Source of the DNA: Butyriboletus loyo
Lineage: Eukaryota > Basidiomycota > Agaricomycetes > Boletales > Boletaceae
DNA length: 33,325 bases
Assembly (NCBI GenBank): GCA_038093515.1
Contig: JBBPSI010000258.1
Span: 1-33,325 of the forward strand
Direction of reading: 5' to 3'
The notes beneath the pieces were generated by a model, which saw nothing but the letters and a program-made list of their open reading frames with translations, had not been told where the DNA came from and searched no databases. Below, piece after piece: positions 9,729 through 19,910 of the stretch (position 1 is its first letter; each line of letters begins with the position of its first letter). Position numbers and translations under genes: made by a program.

Positions 9729-10142
9729 TGTTACAGTAGTGGACTACCTTTTTTCTCCTCTACCATTTGGACTACTGTTTTCACCTACTGTTCTTTGAAC
9801 GCTGTGAGTGTTCTGATTAGTCACCACTTCCCGCGCATGGACACACTTTCTTTCATACTCCAGAATCTTCTAGAGTATTCGTTCCTCATTTGTCTTTTAC
9901 CTCTCGCGACCCGATTGGGACATGGTCTGTGCACAGACCCCAGTAGTATATAAACCCAGTCTTTACAACATTGTAACTTATCTAGTTCTACGCAGTAACC
10001 TGCTAGCAATTAGTTTCCACTCCAGACTCTTAGTGTGCGCACTAAGGCATAGTCTGAGATCCAGCTCAGAAACACTTCACGAGTCCTGCAGCTACTCCAG
10101 AGTGCCGCCTCAGAGTTCTAGTTGTTAGCGCCCAGCGTAACA
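9729..10142 (+). mobile_element. Solo LTR, family B, copy 3
   Basis: Starts tgttacagtag and ends gcgtaaca. The flanks agggc (9724-9728) and aaagc (10143-10147) match at three of five bases, so the duplication has decayed or the ends recombined. It retains three of four heat-shock pentamers (9862-9881). Confidence 0.88.
9922..9954 (+). promoter_or_regulatory. LTR core promoter: TGGTCTGTGC motif plus TATA
   Basis: atggtctgtgcaca (9922-9935), 11 nt, then tatataaa (9947-9954), in LTR-B copy 3. Confidence 0.6.
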
Positions 10143-10233
10143 AAAGCATGGTACATTAATAGTGGTAGATAGTCTCATCCTCCACCTCTAATACATCACT
10201 AATAAATAAGATCCTCAGTTAGTTATCCTAATA

Positions 10234-10256
10234 GTGATATATCATTGATATATCAC
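10234..10256. repeat. Perfect palindrome gtgatatatc-att-gatatatcac
   Basis: Ten-base arms around a 3-nt centre (11 bases with the flanking A/T pair). It lies between two copies of a direct repeat that itself contains the catcacta core. Confidence 0.8.
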
Positions 10257-11190
10257 TCTCAGCTATGCAGTTATCTCATGCCTACCAGTGATTTCCCACC
10301 TCTAATACATCACTAATATATCAGTACAAAGTAATCTACTCCTGGCGCTTTTTTGATTACCTAATCATAGCAAAATGATTGCCAGGGCTTCTGGCTGCCC
10401 TTGACCTTCTTTGTCCGCATTTTGAGTGATTACATAAGTAACTGTGAAGCAGTGACATCACCAGGGGTAATTCCCAGAAGCAGCCACTGCTTCCATAACA
10501 TTCTTTATTGGGAATCACCTAGATCATATGTTTTTTATTGCTCCCTCCTTATTGCAGCTACTCCCCCTTGTTGCATACATGATCTGACTGTAGGTACATA
10601 GTGTACATATCATAATGGACTATTCCTACTGCTTAAATGAGGTCCTGAAAGGCCCTATAAGGCAAATCTCAATATATGGTGAAAAACAAAAAAAACATAA
10701 CTGCATATTTGACATATTTGACATATGGTCTCAAGAAGTACATGCTTATGTGACCTTCATCTACATCTAGAACATATCACAAGCCCAAGTGGCTGGGGTA
10801 GAAACTGGTGGTGCTATGATATATCTCCTCTTGACCCCTTTTGATTGTAGAAAGCTGTACTGATGGCTGTACTGGATCAGTGAGATATGGAGGTCCCTTG
10901 GGAAACTATACTCTTTAATTCCATCACCATTCCACCTTTACCAGGCCCTCTAAACTCTCCCAGGGAGCATTTTCCATCTTTTAAATGATAGAGAGATATA
11001 AAATAACATATGATGTATATGCCCAGGGAAACTATCTCCACTGCTGGGGTACATTGCAACCCATCCCTCCCCACCTTTCGGACTCTTTCCAATGAGGATT
11101 GAGGCTGGGAGGAGTAGATTAAACACACTGGAAGCGTGGGAAGATATTTCGACCTTAGGAGACTTTGCAAAACAAATCAAAAACACAACA

Positions 11191-11514
11191 TTATGCCTTC
11201 CACAACAGATATGGAAATATTCTGAGCAGTAGAATAGATACATATACACCATGACAGCACATATCTACTTGGACCTTATCACAAATATCCTGTAATTCAT
11301 TGTTCCTGAATAAATCTCCTATATAACCTACTACTGTGCTTGAGTTGATGGTCAAGAAAACCATGGTACTACTATAGTACTTGTGTACATTTTCGCATTT
11401 TTGACATTTAAGTGGTATTAAATGAAAACATGAAGGTTGGGAATATGATATTAGATGGTATGTATGTCTATTCTACTACTTAGAATATTTCCATATGCGT
11501 TGTGGAAGGCATAA
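11191..11514. repeat. Inverted repeat of about 55 bp arms
   Basis: The left arm (11191-11245) and right arm (11461-11514) are reverse complements with a handful of mismatches, separated by about 215 bases. Both arms can be read as FHN.YGNILSSRI in their own direction, so they are probably two copies of one former coding fragment in opposite orientation. Confidence 0.75.
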
Positions 11515-11639
11515 GGTGGAGAAGCTGGGAAGGTTAGAATATGGCAGATAATAGAGACCAATAAGCTGGATATGGAGATAGATGAGTAGAATATATGCAG
11601 AGTTGACAGATTGCAATGTAAAGTCATCAGTGGTCAATT

Positions 11640-12535
11640 TTAATTCTGGGCAGGTGGAGACAGTGGCAGAAGGCAGGAGGACAAGGGCTGCCAAAGGGTA
11701 CTTGGGCTGGGCAGGGTACATTTGTGAAATGTGGCAGCATTGAAAGGCGGGTGGCATGCATACACAGCAGGCAGAGGTATCTAGTGGCAGGTGGGGTGCA
11801 TCTGCGGCAGCATCTGAAGGCAGGCAGGGTGCATTCATGGCGTGTGGCGGCATCTAAGGGTGGGCAGGGCTCAAAGGCAGGCAGCATGCATACATGGTGG
11901 GCAGGGTGCATTTGTGGCAGGCATCTGAATGCAGGCGGGGCACATTTGCAGTGGCATCTCAAGGCTGTTATGCAAGCAACGCACGGTTGAATGCCAGTAC
12001 GAATACCCTTTCACACGAGGTCCCACCACAGTTGCTGCGCTACACAAAGCACAGGCAGAGATGATCTGGAGTTCTAGCTTAATCCTCAACTGTTGCCAGC
12101 GAATAGACAAGTGGTTAAAACTAGGGAATCCTAGTCTAACCACGAGCCCTTTTATATTGTACAGAGATGCGCACAGATCATGCTGTGCGTGTGAGGAGTT
12201 ACTATACATGGCTAGACTAAAGAAGAGAAGCGCAACGGTGATTAACCACACGAGGCGCGGGGATCATAAAGAAGAGAAGTAAACGGAGATTAAATACATG
12301 TGTCGTGACGTCATAGAGTCTAGGCCTGGTCTAGGCCATGACATCATATGCTTAGTCAGCAGGAGATCACATGTAAGTTCCCACGATCACGTGTGCTATG
12401 TCACGTGACCTTTGAAGTTTTTTGAAAACGACTAAGTCCAAAGTGAAAGTGTACGAAGTGTACGAATAAAATGTTATGATTATAACAAAGGCAGGCAGGG
12501 TACATTTGCAGCAGCATCTCAAGGCAGTTGTCATT
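11640..12535 (+). repeat. Degenerate G-rich minisatellite, split by an LTR
   Basis: Repeated units built around gcagggtgcat(t)tgtggcagcatctgaaggcag run from about 11640 to 11965 and continue at 12488-12535 (cagggtacatttgcagcagc). Spacing is irregular, roughly 45-60 bases. The LTR at 11966-12487 interrupts the array. Confidence 0.7.
11966..12487 (-). mobile_element. Solo LTR, family A, copy 3 (subfamily A2)
   Basis: Reverse orientation, TGTTA...TAACA ends, exact duplication aaggc at 11961-11965 and 12488-12492. Closest to copy 2. Confidence 0.93.
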
Positions 12536-12700
12536 CTGTCCTTGTGAGGCATGTGACTTGGCAGGAATTTAGTCCGTGCACTAGTAAGTGTAGTGGGCAG
12601 TTCTCTTCTTCCTGCACCACTTTGCTTCCCCTGCACCAGTCACTCTCGACAGCATCTCTCTCTTCATTCTTTTGCTTCCTCATTCTTTCCAGAAACTAGC
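12536..12700 (+). other. Pyrimidine-rich leader before the DIRS-like gag gene
   Basis: No ORF of note. CT-rich sequence leads to the ATG at 12701. It is likely the 5' region of the following retroelement. Confidence 0.35.
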
Positions 12701-14266
12701 ATGATTCTTAACCCGAATGATGCTGTTCCTCCCAACTTTGCTTCTGATGCCTTCATTGAGGATTGCCAATGACTTATTGATCATGGCCTCACAGAGGACC
12801 TCGCTACAGCCACCCTATCAGACCTCTGGACAATTCAGAACAACAAGGACAGAGCAACTTGGGCCATTCACCAAGAAGAGATTGCCCAAGCTGATCATGA
12901 GACACAGGTCCACACTGAAGCTCTCACAGCAGAGAAGCTCCACCTTCAAGAAGAGGAAGAGTCTCTCCTACTCTGAGAAGAGCATAAGAAGAACAAAGCC
13001 AAATTCGCACCTATTCCTGACCACCCTGCTTCCTCCCAACCAATCATCCTTCCATCACAACTTGCTCTTCAGAAGCTCAAGAACCATCAGTTCTGTGAAC
13101 TTTGGTTTTTCACCAATGAGGGCCTTGAGGAGGCCAAGAAGTCTGGTTCCTATGCTTCTGATGATTCTTCTTTATCTCTTTTACAGACCCCTGATGGGCA
13201 TCATGCCTTCGTTCCATCCATCTCTGCACATGACAAAGCTGACATAATCCAAAATGAAGACCTCTCATATTTCCAGTTTGGCACTGCTGCTTTCTACATC
13301 CTATCCTCCATGAGAGCATGTGGCTGGGATGAGTCTCACATCACCATGCATCTAAAGTTCTTTGCAGCAATTGATACTTACCCATATTGCCATTCCACCA
13401 GGGACATTCACACTTGAGCACTCATTGCCTACCAAGCCACACAACGACAATACTGGCATGCCACCATTGGCTCTGTAGACGCCTTTGATCTTTCATACAT
13501 TGTTTATTCTCAGCTCAAGACCACACTCAATGACATTGTCCTTTGTGACCAAATATCGGAATTGAACATCACTCGCACTGTATGTAATGTTTCACCATTG
13601 AATCCTTTCTATCTTTGCTCACCATATGTATTTTTCTTTGTGCACGCCATCTGGGCTCAATTTTTTCTTCATGTTTCATCGCCATCCATGTTCCCACTTC
13701 TTGGCTTCATTATTTTCCATTGCAGCCATCTGCGCTCACCCACTTTCTGTTCTCATTTGCAGAACAATACCCAACTATTGGGTCTAATCACCAGGTTTCA
13801 GAACAGTGCCACCCTGGCTCCTTCCTCGGCTTCTTCCTCACTCACATCTGTCCCAGCACTGAGACATCCCCACCTCTCTGGGCGCAGTACTTCCTACTCC
13901 CCTTACCCTACCTCAGGGTCCACCCCCAGACCCCCCAGGTCATTTCGGAATTCCTCCTCTTATCCTTCCCAATCTTCATCCAACACTCCTGCCTGCCCAG
14001 TCTGTCTCTTCCATACAAGACATGACATTGTGCATTGCAATGCCAAGCACACTTGGGATGACAAATTTCCCACCTACTCTTCCTGCATTGGATCTGCCAT
14101 TATCGTGAAAGAGACAGGCAAGCAGCTCTGCAGGTGCTGGCAGAGACTTGAAAGCTGTCAAATGTCTCATGACACCAAACACCTCTGCTCTGGCTGTGGT
14201 TCTTTGAATCATGGAGTCCAAACCTGTCCCTGTGCTCAGAAATTGTGCACCCACAACTCCTTATAA
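12701..14266 (+). pseudogene. Gag-like protein of a DIRS-like retroelement
   Basis: From ATG 12701 the frame reads an acidic helical N-terminus (HGLTEDLATATLSDLW), a charged coiled-coil-like stretch (about 12870-13010), then a globular part with NHQFCELWFFTNEG and MRACGWDESHITMHL motifs. A 183-nt GT-AG intron (13580-13762) is likely. It is a multiple of three and also stays open. After it come a Ser/Pro-rich linker and Cys clusters, including a CCHC knuckle CSGCGSLNHGVQTC near 14180-14225. In-frame TGA codons at 12770, 12974 and 13415 each fall where Arg would fit, consistent with CGA to TGA. The layout resembles the first ORF of Agaricomycete DIRS-type elements, which I recognise from family resemblance only. 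Confidence 0.7.
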
Positions 14267-15351
14267 ATTGTCCAAGTGGGAACAAGCCCTGGAAGCTGCA
14301 TCCCTCCTTTCTCGTTTTCCTACCATACTCGAAAGCCTTCACTCTGGGTTCATTGTAGATTTCCCAACCATTGTATGCAAACAGATCCCTCCTAACAAAG
14401 TTTCCGCTTCTCTTTTCATTGACGAGTTCCAAAAAACCATTGATAAGGAAATATCCAAGAACCGCTACATTGGACCCTTTACCTACAACACCTTAATTTC
14501 TCTAATCGGACCTTTCCAATCTTCCCCCATATCCATCATTCCCAAACCTGGCTGCCCAGGCAATGTTACAAGACAACAATTATTATCAAGTGGCACACGG
14601 GGTTCTGCAGCTGTTGCAGTTATACACAATAACTGGCGATGATAATGAGGATAGCTCAAGCCTTAATCTCTCAACTGTTGCCAGTGAATAAGACAAGTGG
14701 TTAAAGCTAGGGAATCCTAGCCCAAACCACAAGTCTTTATATATTACAAGAGAATGTGCACAGACCAAGCAGTGCGTGAGACTAATTACTATACATGTAC
14801 ATACAAGAAGAAGCCAGGGTTGACAGAGATTAAAATAGAAGTCGACAGCAATAAAAAAAAAGAATAGAAGCAAATGGAGATTAAATACATGAGGCGTGAC
14901 ATCATAGAGTCTGGGCCAGTCTGGACCATGACGTCATATGCTTAGTCAGCCTATGGTCACATGTATTATCCCACGATCACGTGCACTGAGTCACGTGATC
15001 TTTGAAAGAGAAATATGACGAAGTCCGAATGCAAAGTCTGTTATAAGAGATACAATTATAACAGGCAAGTTCAGGCTGGTCCAGAACTACTCCTTTCCCA
15101 GATCTCCTACCCCTGCCTTTCCTTCCTTCTCCATCAATCATTTCGTTAATCATGACAACTTTCCTGCCACCTGGGGCAAATTCTCTATTGTTTACCTTCT
15201 CCTATCTCATCTCCCTCCTGACTCTGAGCTTGCCACCAGAGACATAGCTAAAGCTTATTGCACCATACCTCTTCATCCATTGCAGTGGCCTGCAGCCATT
15301 GTCTGTTTCACAGACTCACAATATTATATTGACACCTGTGCAGCCTTTGGT
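14211..15351 (+). pseudogene. Reverse transcriptase of the DIRS-like element, truncated and split by an LTR
   Basis: The ORF starts at ATG 14211, overlapping the gag-like frame by 56 bp in the +1 frame. It reads TPYKLSKWEQALEAA, then YIGPFTYNTLISLIGPFQSS and PISIIPKPG, is interrupted by an LTR (14564-15063), and resumes in frame as KFRLVQNYSFPRS, FSINHFVNHDNFPATWGKFS, ATRDIAKAYCTIPLHPLQWP and IDTCAAFGA. These are reverse-transcriptase fingers and the first catalytic Asp (TRD). Similarity stops near 15351, before the second catalytic block, and no RNase H or tyrosine recombinase follows, so the 3' half is missing. Confidence 0.72.
14564..15063 (-). mobile_element. Solo LTR, family A, copy 4
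   Basis: Reverse orientation, TGTTA...TAACA ends, exact duplication ggcaa at 14559-14563 and 15064-15068. Excision rejoins PGCPG-N/K-FRLVQ of the reverse transcriptase in frame. Confidence 0.94.
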
Positions 15352-15825
15352 GCTGGGTTCCACGAGCTGTGGCAGGGGGTGAGAAGTGGTGAGGGTGGTG
15401 GTGGAATGACAACTCCTGCGAGATCCTCCTGCCCATCTGGAGCAGCAAAGGGGGATGCCTCTTCTTGGGGGATGTGGAACACCTCAGCTGTAAAGGGTGA
15501 ATGTCCATATGCATACTTAGCATGGAACTTACAAGAGTTGACAAAATGAACTCAGTGGTACCTGCCCTCCATTGGTGGGGATTCACAATCTTTCTGCAGG
15601 AAAGGTGCAGGGCTCATGGTGGTTGGGTGGGTTGTGTTGAAGCGAGACTGAGGTGTGGAGCGCAGCCAAGACAACAATGAATTAATGATTACCCATTTGG
15701 GGTTGATGGATTTAAAAACATGTGGATGTGTGGGAATCTGGACATTGAACATTTTCCTCATTATATCAGGCCATCACACATCGCTCCACCCCCATCATCT
15801 CTTATTTTCCTCTCAAATACTCAAG
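15352..15825 (+). pseudogene. Unknown open stretch following the reverse transcriptase
   Basis: The same reading frame as the reverse transcriptase continues without family resemblance to it: GMTTPARSSCPSG, then LAWNLQELTK-stop-TQWYLPSIGG, AGLMVVGWVVLKRD-stop-G and RSQDNNELMITHLGL. The two stops are TGA (15547-15549 and 15649-15651) and both could derive from CGA. Conserved-looking Trp and Gly residues suggest former coding sequence of another gene, probably the start of the one continuing at 15826. Function not recognised. Confidence 0.4.
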
Positions 15826-16763
15826 ATGTCGATGGATTGAATCCTTGAAAGTGCAAGTGCTCAGATCTCCCAAGCCATTAGGGAATATGTCAGCACAGGT
15901 GGCCAGGACAATTGGAACAGGGCAGTTCAGACAATTGAGAGCAGTATGGTGAGTGATATAAGTATTTGGCGGATGTACATGGTGACTAATAAATTCAAGG
16001 AAATGGCGATGGTGGTCATCAATGAGGTGGCTGAGGTGCCGCCACTTCTGGTTGTGGTCGACATGTTCTGGAGATGCGATCCCTTGGAGTGGCCTGATTG
16101 GCATTGGATCATGTGGCAGGATCCTAAGGAGCTCGATGCACACCCTTGGAGACAGGCAGGAGGCAGCAGGGGTGGCCTAGAAGTGCATACAGTTGGTCAT
16201 CGGTCAGAAGGGGCCATGTGCAGGTGAAGCTGGAGCCCATGGAAGAGGATGACCTGGAGGATGCAGAGGATGAGTGGAGGTGTGATAAGGATGTGGAGGA
16301 GGATGAGGAGGAAGATGTTCAGCACTGGAAGCAGGTTGCAAAGGGGAAGAGGAAGGCAAATCCAGCAGTGGAAGAGGAAGAACATGAGTGACCCCTTCAG
16401 TGGCAGGCAGACACGATGGGGATTGCCAGGCCATACCCCAGGATCACCCTGACGGCAGATGCAGAAGATGATGAAAGCAACAATGGCACCAGTCAGGACA
16501 GGCCCACTAACACCCCATCTCCCGCCCTCACCTATACCACCAGCTCAGTGCCCCTGCCCAGCACCTCACCCTCCATCGATACCATGTCAGCATTCACCTC
16601 CCCACAACCCAAACCTGCCACACCCTCCACGCAGACAAGAAGGAGGTGATTCACTGTGAAGGCGCTTAAGTTGCCCCTGCCCTCCCAGCTGCTGAATGCA
16701 TGTGAGGAATGTGTGCGGGTTGGGATGGAATGCGTCCCCAACACCAAGGGCACATGTGGAACC
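15826..16763 (+). pseudogene. Unknown Cys-motif protein, segment 1
   Basis: Frame from 15826 (one TGA at 15838) to about 16227 reads SAQISQAIREYVSTGGQDNW and a Trp-rich WRCDPLEWPDWHWIMWQ segment. The frame then changes (intron or indel near 16205-16230) to an acidic stretch, LEPMEEDDLEDAEDEW, a Thr/Pro/Ser-rich linker, and a Cys block: LNACEECVRVGMEC followed by GTCGTC. TGA at 16389 and 16647 interrupt this frame, both where Arg would fit. The Cys pattern suggests a small zinc-binding region, but I cannot assign a known family. Disrupted at 16763 by LTR-C. Confidence 0.5.
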
Positions 16764-17205
16764 TGTTATGATCGTATCATATCATGAGAACTTTATAGAC
16801 ACTTCACAAACATTTTATTATACTTTGTACTATACGGACTACACTTGAACACTAGAGCCAGTTGCATTGTTTAAGACTCGGACTCTTCTCCTTATTTCCT
16901 TATGACGAGAGTCATGTGACCGTGGGAAACCACATCATGTGACATCCTATCCTGGGACAATTGTTGCATACTAGTAGACCTCTTAGTTAGGGTTTCCCCT
17001 ATCGTTAACCCTAGCCCTACTAGCTACAATCCTCTCTCTACACAATCATGGACTTGGACATTTCCTTTGTCTTCCTGATCTCATCTATCCCCATATGGTG
17101 ATCCTCATTGGTTCCGCTCTTCTTTAATCACCGTATACCTTCCATTCCTTTAATTACCGCTTCATAGGTCTTGATCCTCGGATCTCAATCTCAGACGCTT
17201 TCATA

Positions 17206-17406
17206 CAGATCATATCTTGATAGATCTTTCTGTCTTCTTTCCTTTTTTGGCAGATCGTATCTTGATAGATCGATCTTGCTTCTTTTCATCTCCGCTGTGT
17301 GAGAACTCTCTCACGACAGCTTCCATTCCTTGCATCTCCGCTATGTGAGAACTCTCTCACAATAGCTTCTATCTTTAATGTCCACTCCCTGAGAACTCTC
17401 TCACAG
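17206..17406 (+). repeat. Tandem regulatory-type repeats inside LTR-C
   Basis: Two copies of cagatc(a/g)tatcttgatagatc start at 17206 and 17251. Three copies of a hairpin-forming tgtgaga-actc-tctcaca unit follow at 17298, 17344 and about 17390, a period of 46 bases. All lie upstream of the LTR-C TATA box. Confidence 0.8.
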
Positions 17407-17458
17407 AACATACTATGTACTTATATATTATAGTAGATAGATAAGGGTGACGCATAGC

Positions 17459-17490
17459 TTGGTCCATGCACACTCTCTGTAATCTATAAG
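17459..17490 (+). promoter_or_regulatory. LTR core promoter: TGGTC(TG/CA)TGC motif plus TATA
   Basis: ttggtccatgcaca (17459-17472), 12 nt, then tataag (17485-17490), in LTR-C. Confidence 0.5.
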
Positions 17491-17710
17491 TACAAGGCCA
17501 GTGAAGCCTGGAATCCCCCAGTCTTTATCACTTGTATACTTTGCTATCTTTGGTAGTAAGGTGGTATCGGTGGTTCTGGCTCACTGGTTAGAATTGCCAG
17601 GAGTAGTGTCCTGTGAGTACACGTCAGAACAGGTTAGGGCCTGCGAGTGTTTTGGGCTATCTCTTAGGAGATGGCCTGGAGCATGCGCCATTGAAAGATG
17701 GTGCACAACA

Positions 17711-18079
17711 GAACCTGCTGCCAATGCAAGAAGTGGTGTAGCCACATGGGGGGCCCAACAGTGGAGGGTTCCTCCTCCTGCCCAGCAAGATTGCCCACAC
17801 TGCCATCAGAGGAGGCCAGACATGCAGTGAGGGGGCAGTCAGAATCATCCAGGCTGACAAAGTGGATGTGCACGAGGTCCCAGTCAAGGCCAAGGATGCC
17901 TCCACCACAGGGACCGCTGCCCAGCATCCACATACCACCATGCCACCCTCAAAAGCAGCAACAATCCCCACTGCCCCAAGGCCAGTGAAGCAGTGGCCTA
18001 CCAATGGTGGTCATCTATGCCCTTCCCAGGGCAAAAGGTGAGTATTCCATTTCATGCACAATGATCCATATGCTGACTT
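17711..18079 (+). pseudogene. Unknown Cys-motif protein, segment 2
   Basis: Continues the cysteine block (CCQCKKWCSHM) directly after the LTR-C excision point. A frame change follows, after which AVRIIQADKVDVHEVPVKAK and a Thr/Ala/Pro-rich stretch ending SQGKR are read. A splice donor (gtgagt near 18039) begins an intron whose acceptor (ttttgtag) lies beyond LTR-D copy 1, so LTR-D1 sits inside an intron. Confidence 0.45.
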
Positions 18080-18898
18080 TGTTACAGTTTTACCCCTAAG
18101 CGTACCCCACCACTCGTTTTCCCACACTCTCACGCCCCCTGCCACCCCACCGTCTTGCAATGCCACCCATTGCCCGCTCCCCAGTTGCTAGTGGATGTCA
18201 CCCACTTCCCCAGTCTCTTCTAGACGTCTCAGTACTGTGATACTGAGACAACCCTTATGCTGTCACCCCATCGGGCTGGACCCTTGGCTGAGCTGTCACG
18301 TCTCTCTCGTTCTTATCCAATGACATTTCGTTCATCACGTGACTAGCATGTGACTAGATTACGACATGTCTTTACCTACATGCCGAGACCTGTATCCAAG
18401 GGCTCTGCCATTTGCATCCCCTTTGCCCTGTGGGCCCCTCCTCATGGACATTGTCACTTCGCCTTCTACTCTTCCCATTTGCTGACGATGTCGCCATCTT
18501 GCTCGGAGCTTTGCTCCCTCGTTACCAGCACTTTGCTGCTTCTTCATTTGCCATTATGACTTGAGTCAACTCATAACCCCTTGCCCTCGCTGCCACACAC
18601 AGCTTGGTCTGTGCATAGTTTCTATTAGTATATATACCAGCATACTTAGCATAGTATGGCTTCTCTAGCTAATTCTACACATCTACCAAGTGCCTAGCAA
18701 TCCAGCAATATATCCTTCCTGCCAATAAAGCCGATTAGAGCCTGCTCGATCTCATCTGGTTGTCACCACATGATATCTTGCCGACACTAGCTTTGCAGAA
18801 GCCCAATAGCGTTGTCTACGCGAGTCAGCACTTTCCATATTAGGCTCGAGCCCCTATTCAAGTGCTCGCTGCTAGTTGTTTCGCACATCAGCATAACA
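18080..18898 (+). mobile_element. Solo LTR, family D, copy 1
   Basis: Starts tgttacagttttacc and ends cataaca, 819 bp. Exact duplication gactt at 18075-18079 and 18899-18903. Inserted in an intron of the unknown Cys-motif gene. Confidence 0.93.
18604..18636 (+). promoter_or_regulatory. LTR core promoter: TGGTCTGTGC motif plus TATA
   Basis: ttggtctgtgcata (18604-18617), 11 nt, then tatatata (18629-18636), in LTR-D copy 1. Confidence 0.6.
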
Positions 18899-19099
18899 GA
18901 CTTTTGTAGCATTTCCTCGGCCATCTGCAGCAGCCTCTATATCTGCAATCCCACCCCCACCTCCACCCCAGCCCAAGCACCCTGGCAACAAGGCTACTGT
19001 ACCCTGCCCTTGCCCTTGCCTGTCCCCTTTGATTGTGGTGGAAGAAGGGCTCACTCCCCCTCCCCTAGCCCTAACCCTTCAAATGCCCACCAGCCTCCC
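18899..19099 (+). pseudogene. Unknown Cys-motif protein, segment 3 (Pro-rich)
   Basis: After a splice acceptor ending at about 18909 the frame reads RPSAAASISAIPPPPPP and a Pro/Ala/Leu-rich linker up to LQMPTSLP. It is interrupted by LTR-D copy 2 and continues in frame beyond it. Low complexity, no motif. Confidence 0.4.
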
Positions 19100-19910
19100 T
19101 GTTACAGTTTTACCCCTAAGCGTACCCCGCCACTCATTTTCCCACGCTCACGCGTCCCCGCCGCCCCCGCCGTCCCACGATGCCGCCCATCGCCTGCTCC
19201 TTAGTCATCTAGTGGACATTATCCACTTCCCCGGTCGTTCTGCGAGTCTCAGTGACACTACACTGAGATAGCCCCTGTCTCGTCGCCCTGTCGGGCTGGA
19301 CCCTTCAGTTGAGCTGTTGCGTCCCTTCTTATTTGACCAATGACATTTCTTGCATCACGTGACTGGCACGTGATTAGATTACGACGCATTCTTACCTTCA
19401 TGTCGAGACCTATATCCAAGGGCTCCGCCCTTTGCCCTGTGGGGCTGACCTCATGGACATCGTCACTTCATGTTCAGCACTTCTCATTCGCTGACAATGT
19501 CGCCACCTTACCCGGAGCTTCACTCCCTTGTTACCGGCACTTTGCCGCTTCTCCATTCACCGCTATGACTCGGACAGACTCATAGCCCTTTGCCCTTCAC
19601 TGCCATGCACAGCTTGGTCTGTGCACGATATGTATTAGTATATATACTCGCACTTAGACTAGTACGAGTTCTTTAGCTAATTCTACGCATCTACCAAGTG
19701 CATAGTAATCTAGCAGTATACCCTTCTCTTGCCGATAAAGCCGATAAGAGTCTGCTCGATCTCGTCTGGTCGCCACCACTCAAGATCTCGCCGACACTTG
19801 CTTTGCAAGACACCCGATAGCGTCGTCTACGCGAGTCGGCTAGTTTCCTCATTAGGCTCGAGCCCCTATAAGTGCTTGCTTGCTAGCTATTGTGCGCTAC
19901 CAGCGTAACA
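19100..19910 (+). mobile_element. Solo LTR, family D, copy 2
   Basis: Starts tgttacagttttacc and ends gcgtaaca, 811 bp. Exact duplication ctccc at 19095-19099 and 19911-19915. It keeps two intact CACGTG sites (19356-19361 and 19367-19372). Insert plus duplication is a multiple of three. Confidence 0.94.
19614..19646 (+). promoter_or_regulatory. LTR core promoter: TGGTCTGTGC motif plus TATA
   Basis: ttggtctgtgcacg (19614-19627), 11 nt, then tatatata (19639-19646), in LTR-D copy 2. Confidence 0.6.

Larger units (their letters stand above)
10143..11639. other. Non-coding stretch with palindrome and inverted repeat
   Basis: No supportable gene. Contents seen: a 23-nt direct repeat ccacctctaatacatcacta(ata) at 10182-10204 and 10296-10318, a palindrome between them, and an inverted repeat at 11191-11245 and 11461-11514. 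The ORFs present have no recognisable motif. It may contain remnants of small non-autonomous elements. Confidence 0.4.
16764..17710 (+). mobile_element. Solo LTR, family C
   Basis: TGTTATGATC...CACAACA, 947 bp, exact duplication gaacc at 16759-16763 and 17711-17715. It is much longer than families A and B. It contains tandem palindromic repeats (17298-17406) and the shared promoter module (17459-17490). Excision rejoins a CGTC-CQCKKWC cysteine block of the host gene in frame. Confidence 0.93.

Noticed and set aside
9724..10147. Perfect target duplication for LTR-B copy 3
   Set aside because: The flanks agggc and aaagc match only three of five bases, so it was recorded as decayed and not as a clean duplication.
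10201..10330. CRISPR-like repeat array
   Set aside because: Only two copies of the repeat with a palindrome between them, no regular spacers, and the genome is clearly eukaryotic.
11476..11990. Overlapping ORFs on both strands with Cys/His/Pro-rich text
   Set aside because: They are translations of a G-rich minisatellite; all frames give repetitive sequence and none resembles a protein family.
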